Assembly: GCF_003945595.2 (NCBI RefSeq)
Contig: NW_024104553.1
Location: 372,001-436,000 of the forward strand
From: Pipra filicauda
Lineage: Eukaryota > Chordata > Aves > Passeriformes > Pipridae
Length of the DNA stretch: 64,000 nucleotides
Reading direction: 5' to 3'
Part shown: positions 24,301-36,300 of the stretch, piece after piece
How positions within the stretch are numbered: the first letter of the stretch is position 1
Layout: each line of letters starts with the position of its first letter
Translations under genes and position numbers: made by a program
Notes under the pieces: generated by a model
What the model was told of the DNA's origin: nothing
Databases searched by the model: none
The model's input: the letters and a program-made list of their open reading frames with translations, nothing else

Positions 24301-27300
24301 GGACAGCCAGGGTGGCACTGGGAAATGGCTCCAGGGACCTCCAACGGTGCAGCCTTTCCATCAGTTCTGCCACTGGCTGTCACAAGGGGCATGAGGGCTG
24401 TGGCGAGTCCAAGATTAACTTGGCCCCATTGGTCTGGCTGTTGGAGGTGAATGAAGAAGCCCTGATCCGGCTGTCGGTACCTGCGGAGCTGGCCCAGAAG
24501 GTGCTGCAGGTCTTGGAGAAGCGGTGCCAGGGCAGCACTCTGCGTGACCTGCGTGGCTGCCGCATCTATGCCAGATACTTCCTCAGTAGGGGAGCTGAGC
24601 AGGATGGTGGGGGGAGCACCGCAGTGTCCTCAGAGGGCAGTGGCTGCAGGAGCATTGGCCGTGAAGCCACGATGGCCAAGGCAGCAAAGGAAGACCTTTC
24701 TGCAGCCGCAGTGCCGCCCCAAGCCCCCAGTGTGGCAGTGAAGTCCGATTCCCAGCTGTTCAGCGAGCTCCTTAGGAGTGAAGGGCTGTGCTTCCCAGAG
24801 GTGACGGAGGAGCAGATCAAAGGTAATGTCCTGCTACATGCTGGGGTGCACACGCAGTTCTGGAAGTGGCACCGTTGCCTCAAGAGAGGAAGGTTCTGGG
24901 CAGGGCATGGGGGGCCAGGCAGCTGGTGGGGCGCCTGTGGGTGCTGGTTTTGTGAGTGCATGGCACCCTGGGAGCTGCTGGGGGTGTTACTGCTGCCTGA
25001 TGCCTCCCTCCCTCTGGCCAGTGTTGGGCAGCTCCAAAGGGGTGAGCGAGAGCGGCTCGCTGGCCGAGATTGCAGCCATGGTGGACGTGATCGAGAGCAG
25101 CAGTTCAGCGGTGGGGCTGCGCTTAGCTGGGCTCAAGCAAATCTTGAAGATCCTGGAGGAGGAGCCCAAGTCTGAGCAGCAAGTTGGCACAGCCCAGGGC
25201 AGGCTGGGGACCGGGAGCGCTGGGTGAGCCGTGGGATGCTGCACACCCCTCCTGCTGCCTGGGGAGGGCTGTGTCAGCACGGTGGGGGACAGTACTGGAG
25301 CTGGGAGTACCGGAGGTGGCAGTGGGAGTGTGCAGACCGGTATGTCCCTGCATGCTTGGCAAGAGGAAAGTGGATTTTGTGTCCCTTTGTCTCAGGCAGG
25401 CTCATTCCTTGGGCTGACCCAGCTGCGGCAGAGCCGTGTGGGCAGAGAGGAGGTGGCTGGCAGGGCCCAAGGTGCTGGTGTGCCAACGGCAGTGCCAGGA
25501 GGCTCCTCCTGAGGTATCCTTTCCCGAGCAGGGAGAAGCTGGTGCAAGTGGCAGTGGAGCTGCTGAGCACTGAGGTGGCAGAGAAGGCGCTGGTGGCGGT
25601 GACGCTGCGGCTGCTGGCCGTGCTGATGGCGCAGCACGACTGGCGTGTGCCGTTTGCCACGGAGGGTGGCGTGCGGGCCGTGCTGGCCTGCATGCAGCAG
25701 CACAGCTCCTCCGCCCTGGTGCAGCAGGCTGGCCTGGCGGTGAGTGGCAGAGGGGATGCTGTATGTGGGCAGGCAGTGTGCAGGCTCACCCAGGTGTGGT
25801 GGAGATGCCCACTGCCCTCTGGACCGCTGCTGACTTTGCAGGCCCTGAAGGTGCTGGTGGGAGCTGCAGATGGTGAGCCAGGAGGTGGGAAGTCCTTGTC
25901 CTGGAACCATGCTGACGTGCAGATGATGCGGGAGATCTTTGCCAGCATCGGCTCTGCCTCCAGCGAGGGCTCTGCCAGTCTGCTGAGTACTATCCCTGCT
26001 GCCCTGAGCACCATGCAGAGGGTCCCAGGGTAGGGGCAGAGTGCGGACAGCAGCTGGGGCTGGGGGGACCCTCCGCAGTGGGGAGGAACGAGCACGGCAG
26101 GCAGGCGGCTTGTGGGTTCAGGGGAGGCTCTGTGCCTGGGGGAGGAGAGCGCCCGCATGGCTTCGTCCCTGCAGGGGCTCCTCAGGAGTGCAGAACGGCT
26201 TGCTGGTGGTGAACATGCTGATGGATGGGCATCGGGGCCTTGCGGAGCAGCTGGCGAGTTGCGACCTCCCGGCGGTGCTGCAGAGCTGCTGGAGGGATGG
26301 GCAGAGCAGCGGCTGCCCTCATGCGGTGCTGGCCCTCCGCGCCATCAACCGCCTCGCAGAGCACGGGCTGCCCCTGGGCCTGGAGGCAGCAGGTACCGCG
26401 CTGCCCATCCTCCCCATGCCACGGCTCCACGAGTGCCGCAGGCAGGGATGCCTCACCTGCCAGGGCAGAGCACCCCGAGATGCTGCTGGCTCTCAAGCTG
26501 GTGCCTGAGCTGGGCCCACATGTCCTTGTCATGGCAGGTAGAGAAGTCCCACTGGACCTGAAGGGTGTGCCGATGCTTCTGGGCAGCCTGGAGGATGGCG
26601 CTTTGTCCAAGGAGGTGGTGGTGGCCCTGGAACGGCAGCTCTGCGGTGAAGGCCCTGTCCCCTCTGGGCAGGTGGCCCAGCTGCTGCAGGACCACAGCTG
26701 CTTCAGGCTGCTGCTGCGCAGCTTGGAGCTGCTGGGGGTGGAGAAGGCTGTGAGCCTGAGCATCCTCAGGTGGGTGCAGGGGGATTTGCTGGGGATCTGG
26801 GGCCCCCTCAGCAGGCGTGTGAGTGCTGATGGTGATGTTGGGGAGACACAGCACATGTTTGTGGGTCCTAGTGGGGGTGTTCTTCACCAGGGGCAGGAAC
26901 ACCCCAACACATAAGCAGGTGCTGATTGGGTCGTCCTGGGTACAGGGCCATGTGGGGACAGAGCAGGATGTGTCTGGGTGCTGGTGGGGACATGCAGGGG
27001 CAGCACAGAACGTGCCTGGCTGCTGATGGGTTGTCTGAGGTACAAGGGGAGCCTTGGTTACCAGTCCCTGAGAGGTGCCTTCCAAGCGGGGCAGGGAAGC
27101 AGAGCTGCCTCTGGCACTGCTGTCCATGCGCCCTCTGTCGCTCAGGATCCTGAACAAGTTCCTGGACAGTTATCAGGAGGATGTGCTGCCCTGGCACGAG
27201 TGTGTGGAGCCCTGTGTGTCCTCCCTGAGCGCCCACAGCAGCAGCTGGGAGGTGAGGGGGCCCTGGGACTCCGGGCAGGCAAGGGCAGCTGTGCTGGCTG

Positions 27301-30300
27301 TGCTGGCTGTGCCGTGCATTGGCCGGGCCCAGCATTGGTGAAGCAGGTCCCAGCCTGGCCTTCTTGTGTCTAACGTGCAGCTGTGGGGAGCAGCTGTCCT
27401 GGCCGTGTCCATGTCCTGATGGCCACGTGCCTGGCCAGACTCTGGTGGGCACTGGTGCAGTCGGGGTGGGGGGGATGGAGCTGCAGCACCTGCAGCTGGG
27501 GGGGGCCAGGGGAGTTCCTGGCACCGCCCCTGCTGCTCAGGGCTGTGGCTCAGCAGGTGCTGCAGGAGGTCGTTGGCTTCCTGCACCGCCTGGCCACTGC
27601 CAGCAAGGACTGTGTGGTGGTGATGTGCCACGTGGGCACCCACGAGGCTCTGTCCAAAGCCCTGGAAAAGCACAGTGTGGCTCCGTCGCTGGCACCAGCC
27701 CTGCTCAACCTGGTGACGGACTGTGAGAAGTACACCAGTCTCTACAAGAAGCTGACGACCAGAATCTTGGCTGGCTGCATCCAGGTGGGCCTGGGGAGGC
27801 CCAGCTATGCTGGAACTCTGAGTCTTAGGGCACTGAGGGACAGCCTTCTGCTCTCTGCCAGCCGCAGCTCTGCGGTGGGGGAGGGGAAAGGACCCAGGCC
27901 CCCCAGTAAGAGCCTCACCCCATCCTGTAGCTGGTCCTGGGGCAGATTGAGGAGCACCGCCGGAGTCACCAGCCCATCACCATACCCTTCTTTGATGTCT
28001 TCCTGCAAAACCTGTGCCGAGGTGAGTGCTGGGAGTGGGAACTGACCCCTGTGCTGGCTTGGTGGCTGAAGGCTCTGTGTTCTCTCCCCACAGTGTCCAG
28101 CCTGGAGGTGAAGGAAGACAAGTGTTGGGAGAAGGTGCAGGTCTCCTCCAACCCGCACCAGGCCAGCAAGCTCACGGACAGGAACCCCAAGACATACTGG
28201 GAGTCAAATGGCAGCACTGGCTCCCACTTCATCACTGTGCACATGCAGTGTGGTGTGGTGATCAGGTGGGGTTGGGCCAGGAAGGCTGAGAGGGCTGTGT
28301 ATGGAGGAGAGGGCTCTGGGGATCTGTGCAAGCCCTGCCACGGTGGCCCCTGTCGCTGAGGGTAGCAGGACATGGACAGCAGTACGTGGGACTGTCAGGG
28401 GTCAGGGCAGGGGGGTGGGAACTGCTGGGCAGCCCTGTGTTTGCTGTGCTGCAGGGAGATGAGCATGCTGGTGGCCAGTGAGGACTCCAGCTATATGCCA
28501 TCCCGCGTCGTGGTGCTGGGTGGGGACAGCCCTGCCACCATCAGAACGGAGCTCAACACAGTGAGTCCCCATGGGAGTGGCAGGCTGGTCCTTACTGTGC
28601 CCTGTGGAGGTCTGGCCCTGGTGTGAGGCCCTGCATGGTGCTCACTGGGAGGTGGGGATGTGTAGAGCCTACTCTAGCCTGTAGGCTCCAGTGCGTGCTG
28701 GGGAGGTGGGCACAGGCAGTCTTGCAGCCAGTCTGCAGCAGGCTGGTGTGCTGTAGCTGTGAGCCAGGAGTGGGGCCCTGGTGGGGGAAGCCCCGAGGCT
28801 GTGCTGGGGCTGCTGGGATACAGAGGAGATGCATGGCTAGTACAGAGGCTGTGACTAAAATGAGGGGTTGGCCATGGGAGGGTGTGGCATGCTGAGGGCT
28901 CACTGCCTGCAGGTTACCATCCTGCCTTCGGACAGCAGAGTGATCCTGCTGGAGAACATGACCCGCTTCTGGCCCATCATCCAGATCCGGGTGAAGCGGT
29001 GCCAGCAGGTAGGGGAGCAGGGGCCAGGCCAGCCAGCTGGCAGTGTGGGGTGTCAGGGCTGTGCCTGAGGTACTGAGGGTCATGCTCTCCTGTAGGGTGG
29101 CATTGACACACGTGTGCGTGGCATTGAGGTGCTGGGTCCCAAGCCCACTTTCTGGCCCGTCTTCAAGGAGCAGCTGTGCCGGCGGACATTTCTCTCCTGC
29201 ACTGCTCAGGCTCACGCCTGGGGCCAGGAGATCTGCCGGGACCGGGGGCAACTGCTGCAACTCTTTGGCAGGTGAGTTGTCTCCTGGCTGTGCTATCACA
29301 GGTGTCCCAGGGCCCCAGGGGGTGTTGCTGGCAGCTGGCGAGGGGACTGCGGGGCTAGGAAGGGAGCAGCTGGCTGTCCTGCCTGGACAGGGAGGGGCCC
29401 TCACTCCTTCCTGGCCACCAGTGCTCCCAGAGGGCCAGGGCCACCTGAGGTCCCCCAGGTTTAAGCTGGGTGTGTGGACTCGGTTAACCCACCAGAGAGG
29501 GGTGCTGGTTCCCCACAGGAGCTGGCACATGCTGACATGGCAGAAGTCGGCCAGGCGCAGCAGGATCTCATGGCCACAGGCACTGCAGAGCCCCCCAGCT
29601 TGGCCCAAGGGCCATTGCGAGCGGGTTCCAGGGGCAGCAAGGGGCCCTGGCTGGTGGGTGTGAGTGGGTCATGCCTGGCAAGGGGCAGAGCAGGGAGCAA
29701 CCACGGCACTCTGCTTTCCCACGGGAATTCTCCCAGCCATTGGCACCGTGTGCTGCCTGGTTGCTGTTGCAGACTGAACCGGGCGCTGCAGCATGAGCAG
29801 GGCTTCGCCGACCGCTTCCTTCCTGATGACGAGGCAGCCCGGGCATTGGGCAGGACGTGCTGGGAGGCCCTGGTGAACCCCTTGGTGCAGAGCATCACTA
29901 GCCCAGGTACCCTGCGCTCTCCGGGGCCCATCCGTGCTGTGCCCCAGGCAGAGGCAGCTGGCTCTGAGTCTGGTTGGCCTTGCAGCCCCTGATGGCATCA
30001 GTCCCCTGGCCTGGCTGCTGAGGGAGTACCTGGAGAGTGTGGAGCCGCCCCGCTGTGCCAGGGGACACAGGGCTGTCTTTGGATCCTGTGTGCGGCGCCT
30101 GACCCAGCTCCTGGTGCACGTGGACCCTGGTGGCCCAGAGCCGGAGGAGACAAGAGCAGCTGGTGAGCGAGGCACTGCCCTCCCCTGGGGCTGGGCTGAT
30201 TGTGGTCCAGGATGTCAGGCTGTGGCCGTGGGGCTCGTCTTGGGAGGGCTCTGTGGCACAAGGAGGCTCCTGAGCCAGGAAAGGCTTGTGGTCCTGGCCC

Positions 30301-33300
30301 AGCAGTGGCCATGCCTGCCCAGCGTCCCCTCTGACCTGCTGTGGTCGATCAGTGTCTGGGGCCTGTCCACAGAGCCACACTAACCCCAGGGTCGACGCTT
30401 GGCAGGTGGGAAGGCGGGGAAGAACAAGGAGGTGCCGGCCAGGGCTGCGAAGGCAGTGGTGGAGAAGTCGAGTGGCCTGTGGGGAATCTCTCAGTGCTGG
30501 CGTGGCGTGGTGCAGCAGCAGGTAGAGCTTGGAGGGGCAGCCGGGAGGGGCATGTGGGACCCACACTGGGTGGGTGGAGCAGAGAGTGAGGCCTGGCAGT
30601 GCCCTGGGAGCATGGGGAGGGCACAGGGCTGTACCAGGCCTCCACAGAGCCCAGAGCAATGTGGGAACAGCTCTGCTGCACTTGCCACCCTGGCATGGCT
30701 CAGGTGTCAGCCAGGCCCTGCACCCAGGCTGATGCTGCCAGGCCAAGAGCAAGGTACAGTGTCAGACCCCTAATTTCCTACTGGGCTGCTGCTGTGCCTC
30801 TGTCATTCCCTCACAGACCCTGCCCAGCCCTCTCCACAAGCTCTTGGCAGCCTGCAGCAGCAACAGGGCCCCGAGTTGGCCCCTGGCTGGGACCCAAGGA
30901 GTCAGTGTTGGCAGAGCAAGGCTGGGGCTGCAAACATTCCCACGGGCACATCCCGCTGTGGGGCTCACCCCTCTCGCTCTGTGTCCCACAGGTACAGCAG
31001 TTCCTGGAGGCAGCAGGGCAGGTGCCAGACCTTGCAGAGCAATACTGCGGGCTGTACCAGCGCCTGCGCAGTGCCACAGAGGAGCTCTTTGGGCAGCAGG
31101 CCGCCTTCATGCTGGCCCTGGGCCAGGGCTTTGCAGGGGCTTTGCTGCAGCTCTCCTTCCTGACTGCCCTGCATGTGAGTTGAGGGAGTGCGGCACCGGC
31201 ACCGGTGGCCCCAGGTGGGCGCAGGCTGGGGAGCTGCCCTGGCCCATGGCCTTGGGGCGAGCTCTGGGTGGGTGGTGTGCTCGTCCCCACCGAGCCACAG
31301 AGCCCTGTCCTGCGGCAGCCCGGTCCCCAGCTGCGGGTGTGTGGCGCTCATCATGGTGTGGGGCTTGCCCCGGCACACGCGTGCCTTGGGCTGGTGCTTG
31401 GGCACCCTTGGCCCCCACCTGAGAGTGCCAGAGCTTCCCAGCTGCTCCCCCAGGGGACATTCCCCCAGGCCTGCACTGTGGCCACCCTGTGAGTCCCCTC
31501 CACAGCTAGCCCTGTTCCTCACAGGTGAGTGAGCAGTTTGCCCGCTACCTTGATGTGCAGATCCAGGAGCATCGCAGGGCAGCACAGGGCAGCACAGGGC
31601 CGCTGGAGCGGCTGCAGCAGTTCTTGGAGCCCTTTGTCGTCTTCGGTGGCCTGGAGTTCGCCCACAGCTTCGAGCACTTCTACAGGTGAGGGTGCTGTGT
31701 CTCCGTGGAACCAGGGGCCTGGTGCAGGGTGGCGTGGCATGGTGGGGGAGCCTGGCCCAGTGTGGCAGTGGTGCTCCCGCTTTGCTTTTCCCAGCTCTGG
31801 TGTGTGGAGGACCCGTGGGTGCTGCCAGTCTGCAGAGGCACATTCCCTGCACACACATTCCCAGAATGTGTGTGCTGCCAGGCCTGTGTGGCATGGGGTG
31901 AGGCCGGGGCTGTGTCTGTCTCCTGGCGGGTGGCTGATGACCGCAGGGCCGGGGCCCACCCCTGACCTAATGCTGGCGGCTGTGGCAGGCACTACCTGGG
32001 GGACCGGCTCCTGACGCAAGGGCCGTCTTGGCTGGAAGGAGGCATCGTGGAGCAGATCGGGCTGTGCTTCCCCAGCCGCTTTCCCCAAGATATGCTGAGC
32101 AACTTGGCTGAGTCAGAGGAGCTCCAGCGGCAGTTCTGCCTCTTCCAGCTGCAGGAGCAGGATAAGCGGCTGCTGGAGCTGGACACGGGCCTGGATGAGG
32201 TGAGAGGGTGGGGTGGGGAGGTTGGAGACCACCGGCATTCCTCATGGGGATCCTGGAGCCTGAGCTGAGCCACCCTCATGTCCCCATGCCCAGGTGCTGG
32301 AGACAGCCTCGGTGGCAGATGTGCCGGAGGTGAAGGTGCTGGCCCTGTCCCCGCGCTGCTGGCCTGTTTCCCCACTCTGTTACATGGATAACCCTGGGAG
32401 GTTTTTCTCGGCAACGCTGAGCTCCCCCCTGGATGAGTTTGCTGACTTCTGCCAGCAGAGTGAGTGCTGTGGCAGTGGGTGTGCGTGTGGGTCTTGCCGG
32501 GGCCCAGACCCTCCCCAGCAGCTCAGCCAGAAGTGGTGGCGTGCTGGCGTGGGCTGGGAGTGCTGGTCAGGGCTGGTCCCTGGCCCTTGTGCTGACACTG
32601 TCCCTGGCAGGCCAGAGCCAGCTGGGCTGGGAGTGCACGAAGCCCCAGCGATTGCAGTGGACGTGGCTGGGCCACGCTGAGCTGCAGTTTGGAGACTGTG
32701 TCCTCCACGTGTCCACGCTACAGATGTACATCCTGCTGTGCTTCAACAGTGCTGAGGTAGGAGCTGGGGCCACAGTGGGGGGAGGGAGGCAGTGGCTGCC
32801 AGAGCCTGGCAGGGCTGTGTCCTCCCTTCCCTTCCAGTGGGGTCTCCAGCAGCGTTTGGGGCACAGGACACCCTTGTTTAGCTGGGCCTGCAGCCAGTAG
32901 GTCTTGGCCAGCCATTCACCTCCCATGCCCTGCTGCAGGAGGTGGCTGTGGAGGCCCTGCTGCAGGCTACAGGGCTCCCTGCTGACCTGGTGCACCACGC
33001 GCTGACACCGCTGATCCACGGCCAGGGCGTCCTGGTGCAGAGCTGCACACTGGGAGGTGAATGTGGGGCTGGGGCACCCCTGGGGAGGTGCTGCTCTGAG
33101 CCCTGAGTAGGTGCTGGGGTTTGGGGTGCACAAACTCGTACGGCAAGTGAGTGGGCTGGGGTGGGTCTGTCTGGTGGTTCTGGGGGTGCGAGTCTGTGTG
33201 CCAGGTTGGGGCCATTAGGCCAGGTGTAGGGTTGGGAGTGGTGTGTGGGGCTGGGGCTTGGGGCCATGCTTGGGGTGCGGGTCAGTGTGGATGGTTGTGT

Positions 33301-36300
33301 CTCGGGTCTGTGTGTGGGTTGGGGACAGGGATGGGGTTGTGTGCGTGGCTGTTGCTTGGGGCCACGTGTGGGGGACAGGGCTGTGGCGGCCAACTGTGGG
33401 GGCAGCAGGAGGAGGCCCAGGTTGGGTCCAGCAGCCACACATGTGTCCTGGGGCTCCTTCAAGGCCCTGCTGGAGGCTTGGCTGACCCTGGGTTGGGTGC
33501 TGGCTCCAGGTGCACTGCGGCTGAACCAGGTAGCCCTGGCCCAGGCCTCTGGCCGCCACCTGAGGCTGCTGCCTCAGCAGAGGTACCTGCGGACAGAGAG
33601 GGCTGAGGTGAGCGCCCTGGAAAGGAAGAGGAACGTCCTCTGCTGCCTCATCACCCGCATCCTCAAGGTGGAGAAGCAGCTCCACGTCGACAACCTGGTG
33701 TTCAGGGTACGAAGGTCCTGGGGGGCAGAGAGGGACTGCATGGGTGCTGTGGCACACTGCAGTGTGGGGCTCCCTTGCTGCCATAGGTGATTGATGCCTG
33801 TCAAAAGGGTGAACTGGGGCCAGGTGTGCAGTTTCTGAGCTTCTGCTGCCACAGCGTGGACGTGCTGTCCTGTGTCCTGCACCTGTTGAACCAGGGCTAT
33901 CTCCGGCGCCAGGAGGGGAGGCCTCATGTCCTGGAATACATCTCTGCTGAACCTACGACACCTCTTGGGGGCCAGGCACAGATGACTTTCCAGTGCAGGC
34001 CACCACAGGCATCTCCAGATGAGGACAGCATAGACAGCCGGCATTGGTAGGGAGGCATGTCACCAGGTGTGGAGGGGTGTGCATCTCCGCCCTGTATGAA
34101 CATGACACATTTTTCCATGTCAGGTTGAATCCTGGCATAGACAGGGCAGAAGAATATCTTATGGCAATGCTGCAGGTGCCAATGGGGCACACGCTTAGTC
34201 CAGAGGAGGCAAAGCTGCTCATGAACCAGACAGTACAGCAGGTCCAGGACACTCTGAGCATATCGGATGACGTTGCTCGGCACCTCCTCATGCACTGTAG
34301 GTGGAACGTGGATTTCCTGATCCAGTGCTATGTGGAGAACTGTGATGCTCTGCTCATCTCCTCGGGGCTGCAAGTGCAGGATGTCCAGCCTCCTCCAAGC
34401 CCTGGAACCCACTGCCCAGTCTGTGTGAACCGGCTGTGTCCCACTGAGAAGCCACCAACGCTCTGCTGCATGCACTACTGCTGCAAGGTGAAGGTCCTGG
34501 GGTCTTTGATTCCTGTGACTTGCTGGGGAATTGCTGCTGCCTACTTGGAGCAGCTGTTCTTTGTCTGAAGATGTTATCAGAGATTTTAAGAGCTGATACA
34601 TTCTCTTTTCTCAGCTCCCTTTTTTGTTGTGATTCTTCAGCTCCTGATTTGTCCATTCCCACTTTTGTGCTTTTGAGTACTTACCCATGGTTTTGTTACT
34701 TACCCAGGGGTTTTGTGCACCCTCTGCTGGGTGGGGAAGGCTTCCAGGATCACACGACCTTGTTTAGGTCTCATCTCCTCTTTTCTGCCTTCACAGCCCT
34801 GTTGGAGTGAATATCTCACGACTCGCATTGAACAGAACATGGTTGTCAACTGCACCTGTCCCATATCCGAGTGCTGTGCACAGCCAACCACAGCCTTCAT
34901 TTACTCCATTGTGTCCTCTGAGGAGATCATAGCGAAGGTGAAGTAGGAGAGGTGGTTGCTTTGTGTCTAAGCTCTGTTTCATTTTGGTCAGCACTATCAA
35001 ATAATCTTGCTGCTGCTTTTCCCCTTCCTGTTACTAAGTCTGGCACTGTGATAATTGAGGCCAACCAGATTTCTGCCCAGTGGTGTCTGTTATCTCTGAT
35101 TATGACCAATACCAGCTATTCAAGAAAGCATAATATCAACAAAAGAGCACAGTGGTATTTCCTCTAAATATGTCTCCTGCAAATAATGTTTCAGGTGCAT
35201 CATTAGTTCAGGCTCAGGTGAAAGCTGTGGTAGCAGCTCATGACAAGTATCCTCTACTGGTGTGCTAGAAGCAATTGTAAAATCTAGGACAAAGGAAAAC
35301 GTGAGCAATTTCATTCTACTGCTGCGTTGATGACCTCTATGTTGTTTCTCTTCCATCAGTCTCTGGTTTTGAGCACCTCAGGTTTTTGTGAAGATGGCAG
35401 AAATTACCACATCAGACTTAATCTTCACTAAGTGTGTGTGGGTCAACAGACATTTCTAAACCAGGCTTCCTGGTTACCTTAGTCCTTGGTCAGCAGGGGA
35501 CAGCAGCAGCTGCTTGTTCTGAGGCAGAAGCTACTTCTTCTCTCTATTCTTTCAGTTTTTAGTTATTAGAGCTGAATGCCTTCCCCACCTAATGGCAGAG
35601 CTGTAGCTGTCACATGACAGACTATTTCTGTTAACTGCTGGACAGAACAGTCTTGCCTGTTTTCCACTGTTCTGTTGTTTGACAGGTCTCCACTTCCTTT
35701 GCTTCTCAAAAAATATTCTCTTCTTCCAACTTCTTACTGTCATTATGATCCTGTATGAACAGTCATAAGGAGAAATGAACAGTAGTCATGAAGGCTTGTC
35801 TATCTTACAGTTTCTCTTTCAGCTTGCAAGCTGGCAACCAAAATGAGCAAGGCTACAGAAAAGCATTGGTTTAGATGTATTGTTTTTTTGTTTTTTTTTG
35901 TAAGAAGTGCTCAAAGAATTAGTGCATATATCTGGACAGTTAGTCCTTACTGCCTTTGCAAATCCCTTAGTCACACCTGTCTGAAAGCAGGTTTAATAGC
36001 CTGTTGCTGTGTTTTTTTTATAAAAAGAAATAATTATTGAACATAAATTGCAGCTAATTTTAACAAGTTACTTTGATGCTCTCACTGAAATATTATGTTT
36101 TCCTTTGCTCAGTAAGTGGTATGGCTGGAGTGTTAATGTCTCGTGCAGAGACAGTCATAGAATAATTTAGATTGCAATAATCTGTGGAAATCTCTAGTCC
36201 AATCCTGTTTTCAAAATAACTAGATTATTGTGTGAAGATCTAATGCTGAAGTTAAAACATATTGCTCCAAGTTCAACAAAAGGAAATGCCAAGTCTTGCT

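Noticed and set aside
28592..29608. A 338-residue open frame on the minus strand opposite the CUL9 DOC exons
   Set aside because: It runs antisense through GC-rich exons and introns with no stop codons by composition; the + strand has clear conserved protein and splice sites here.
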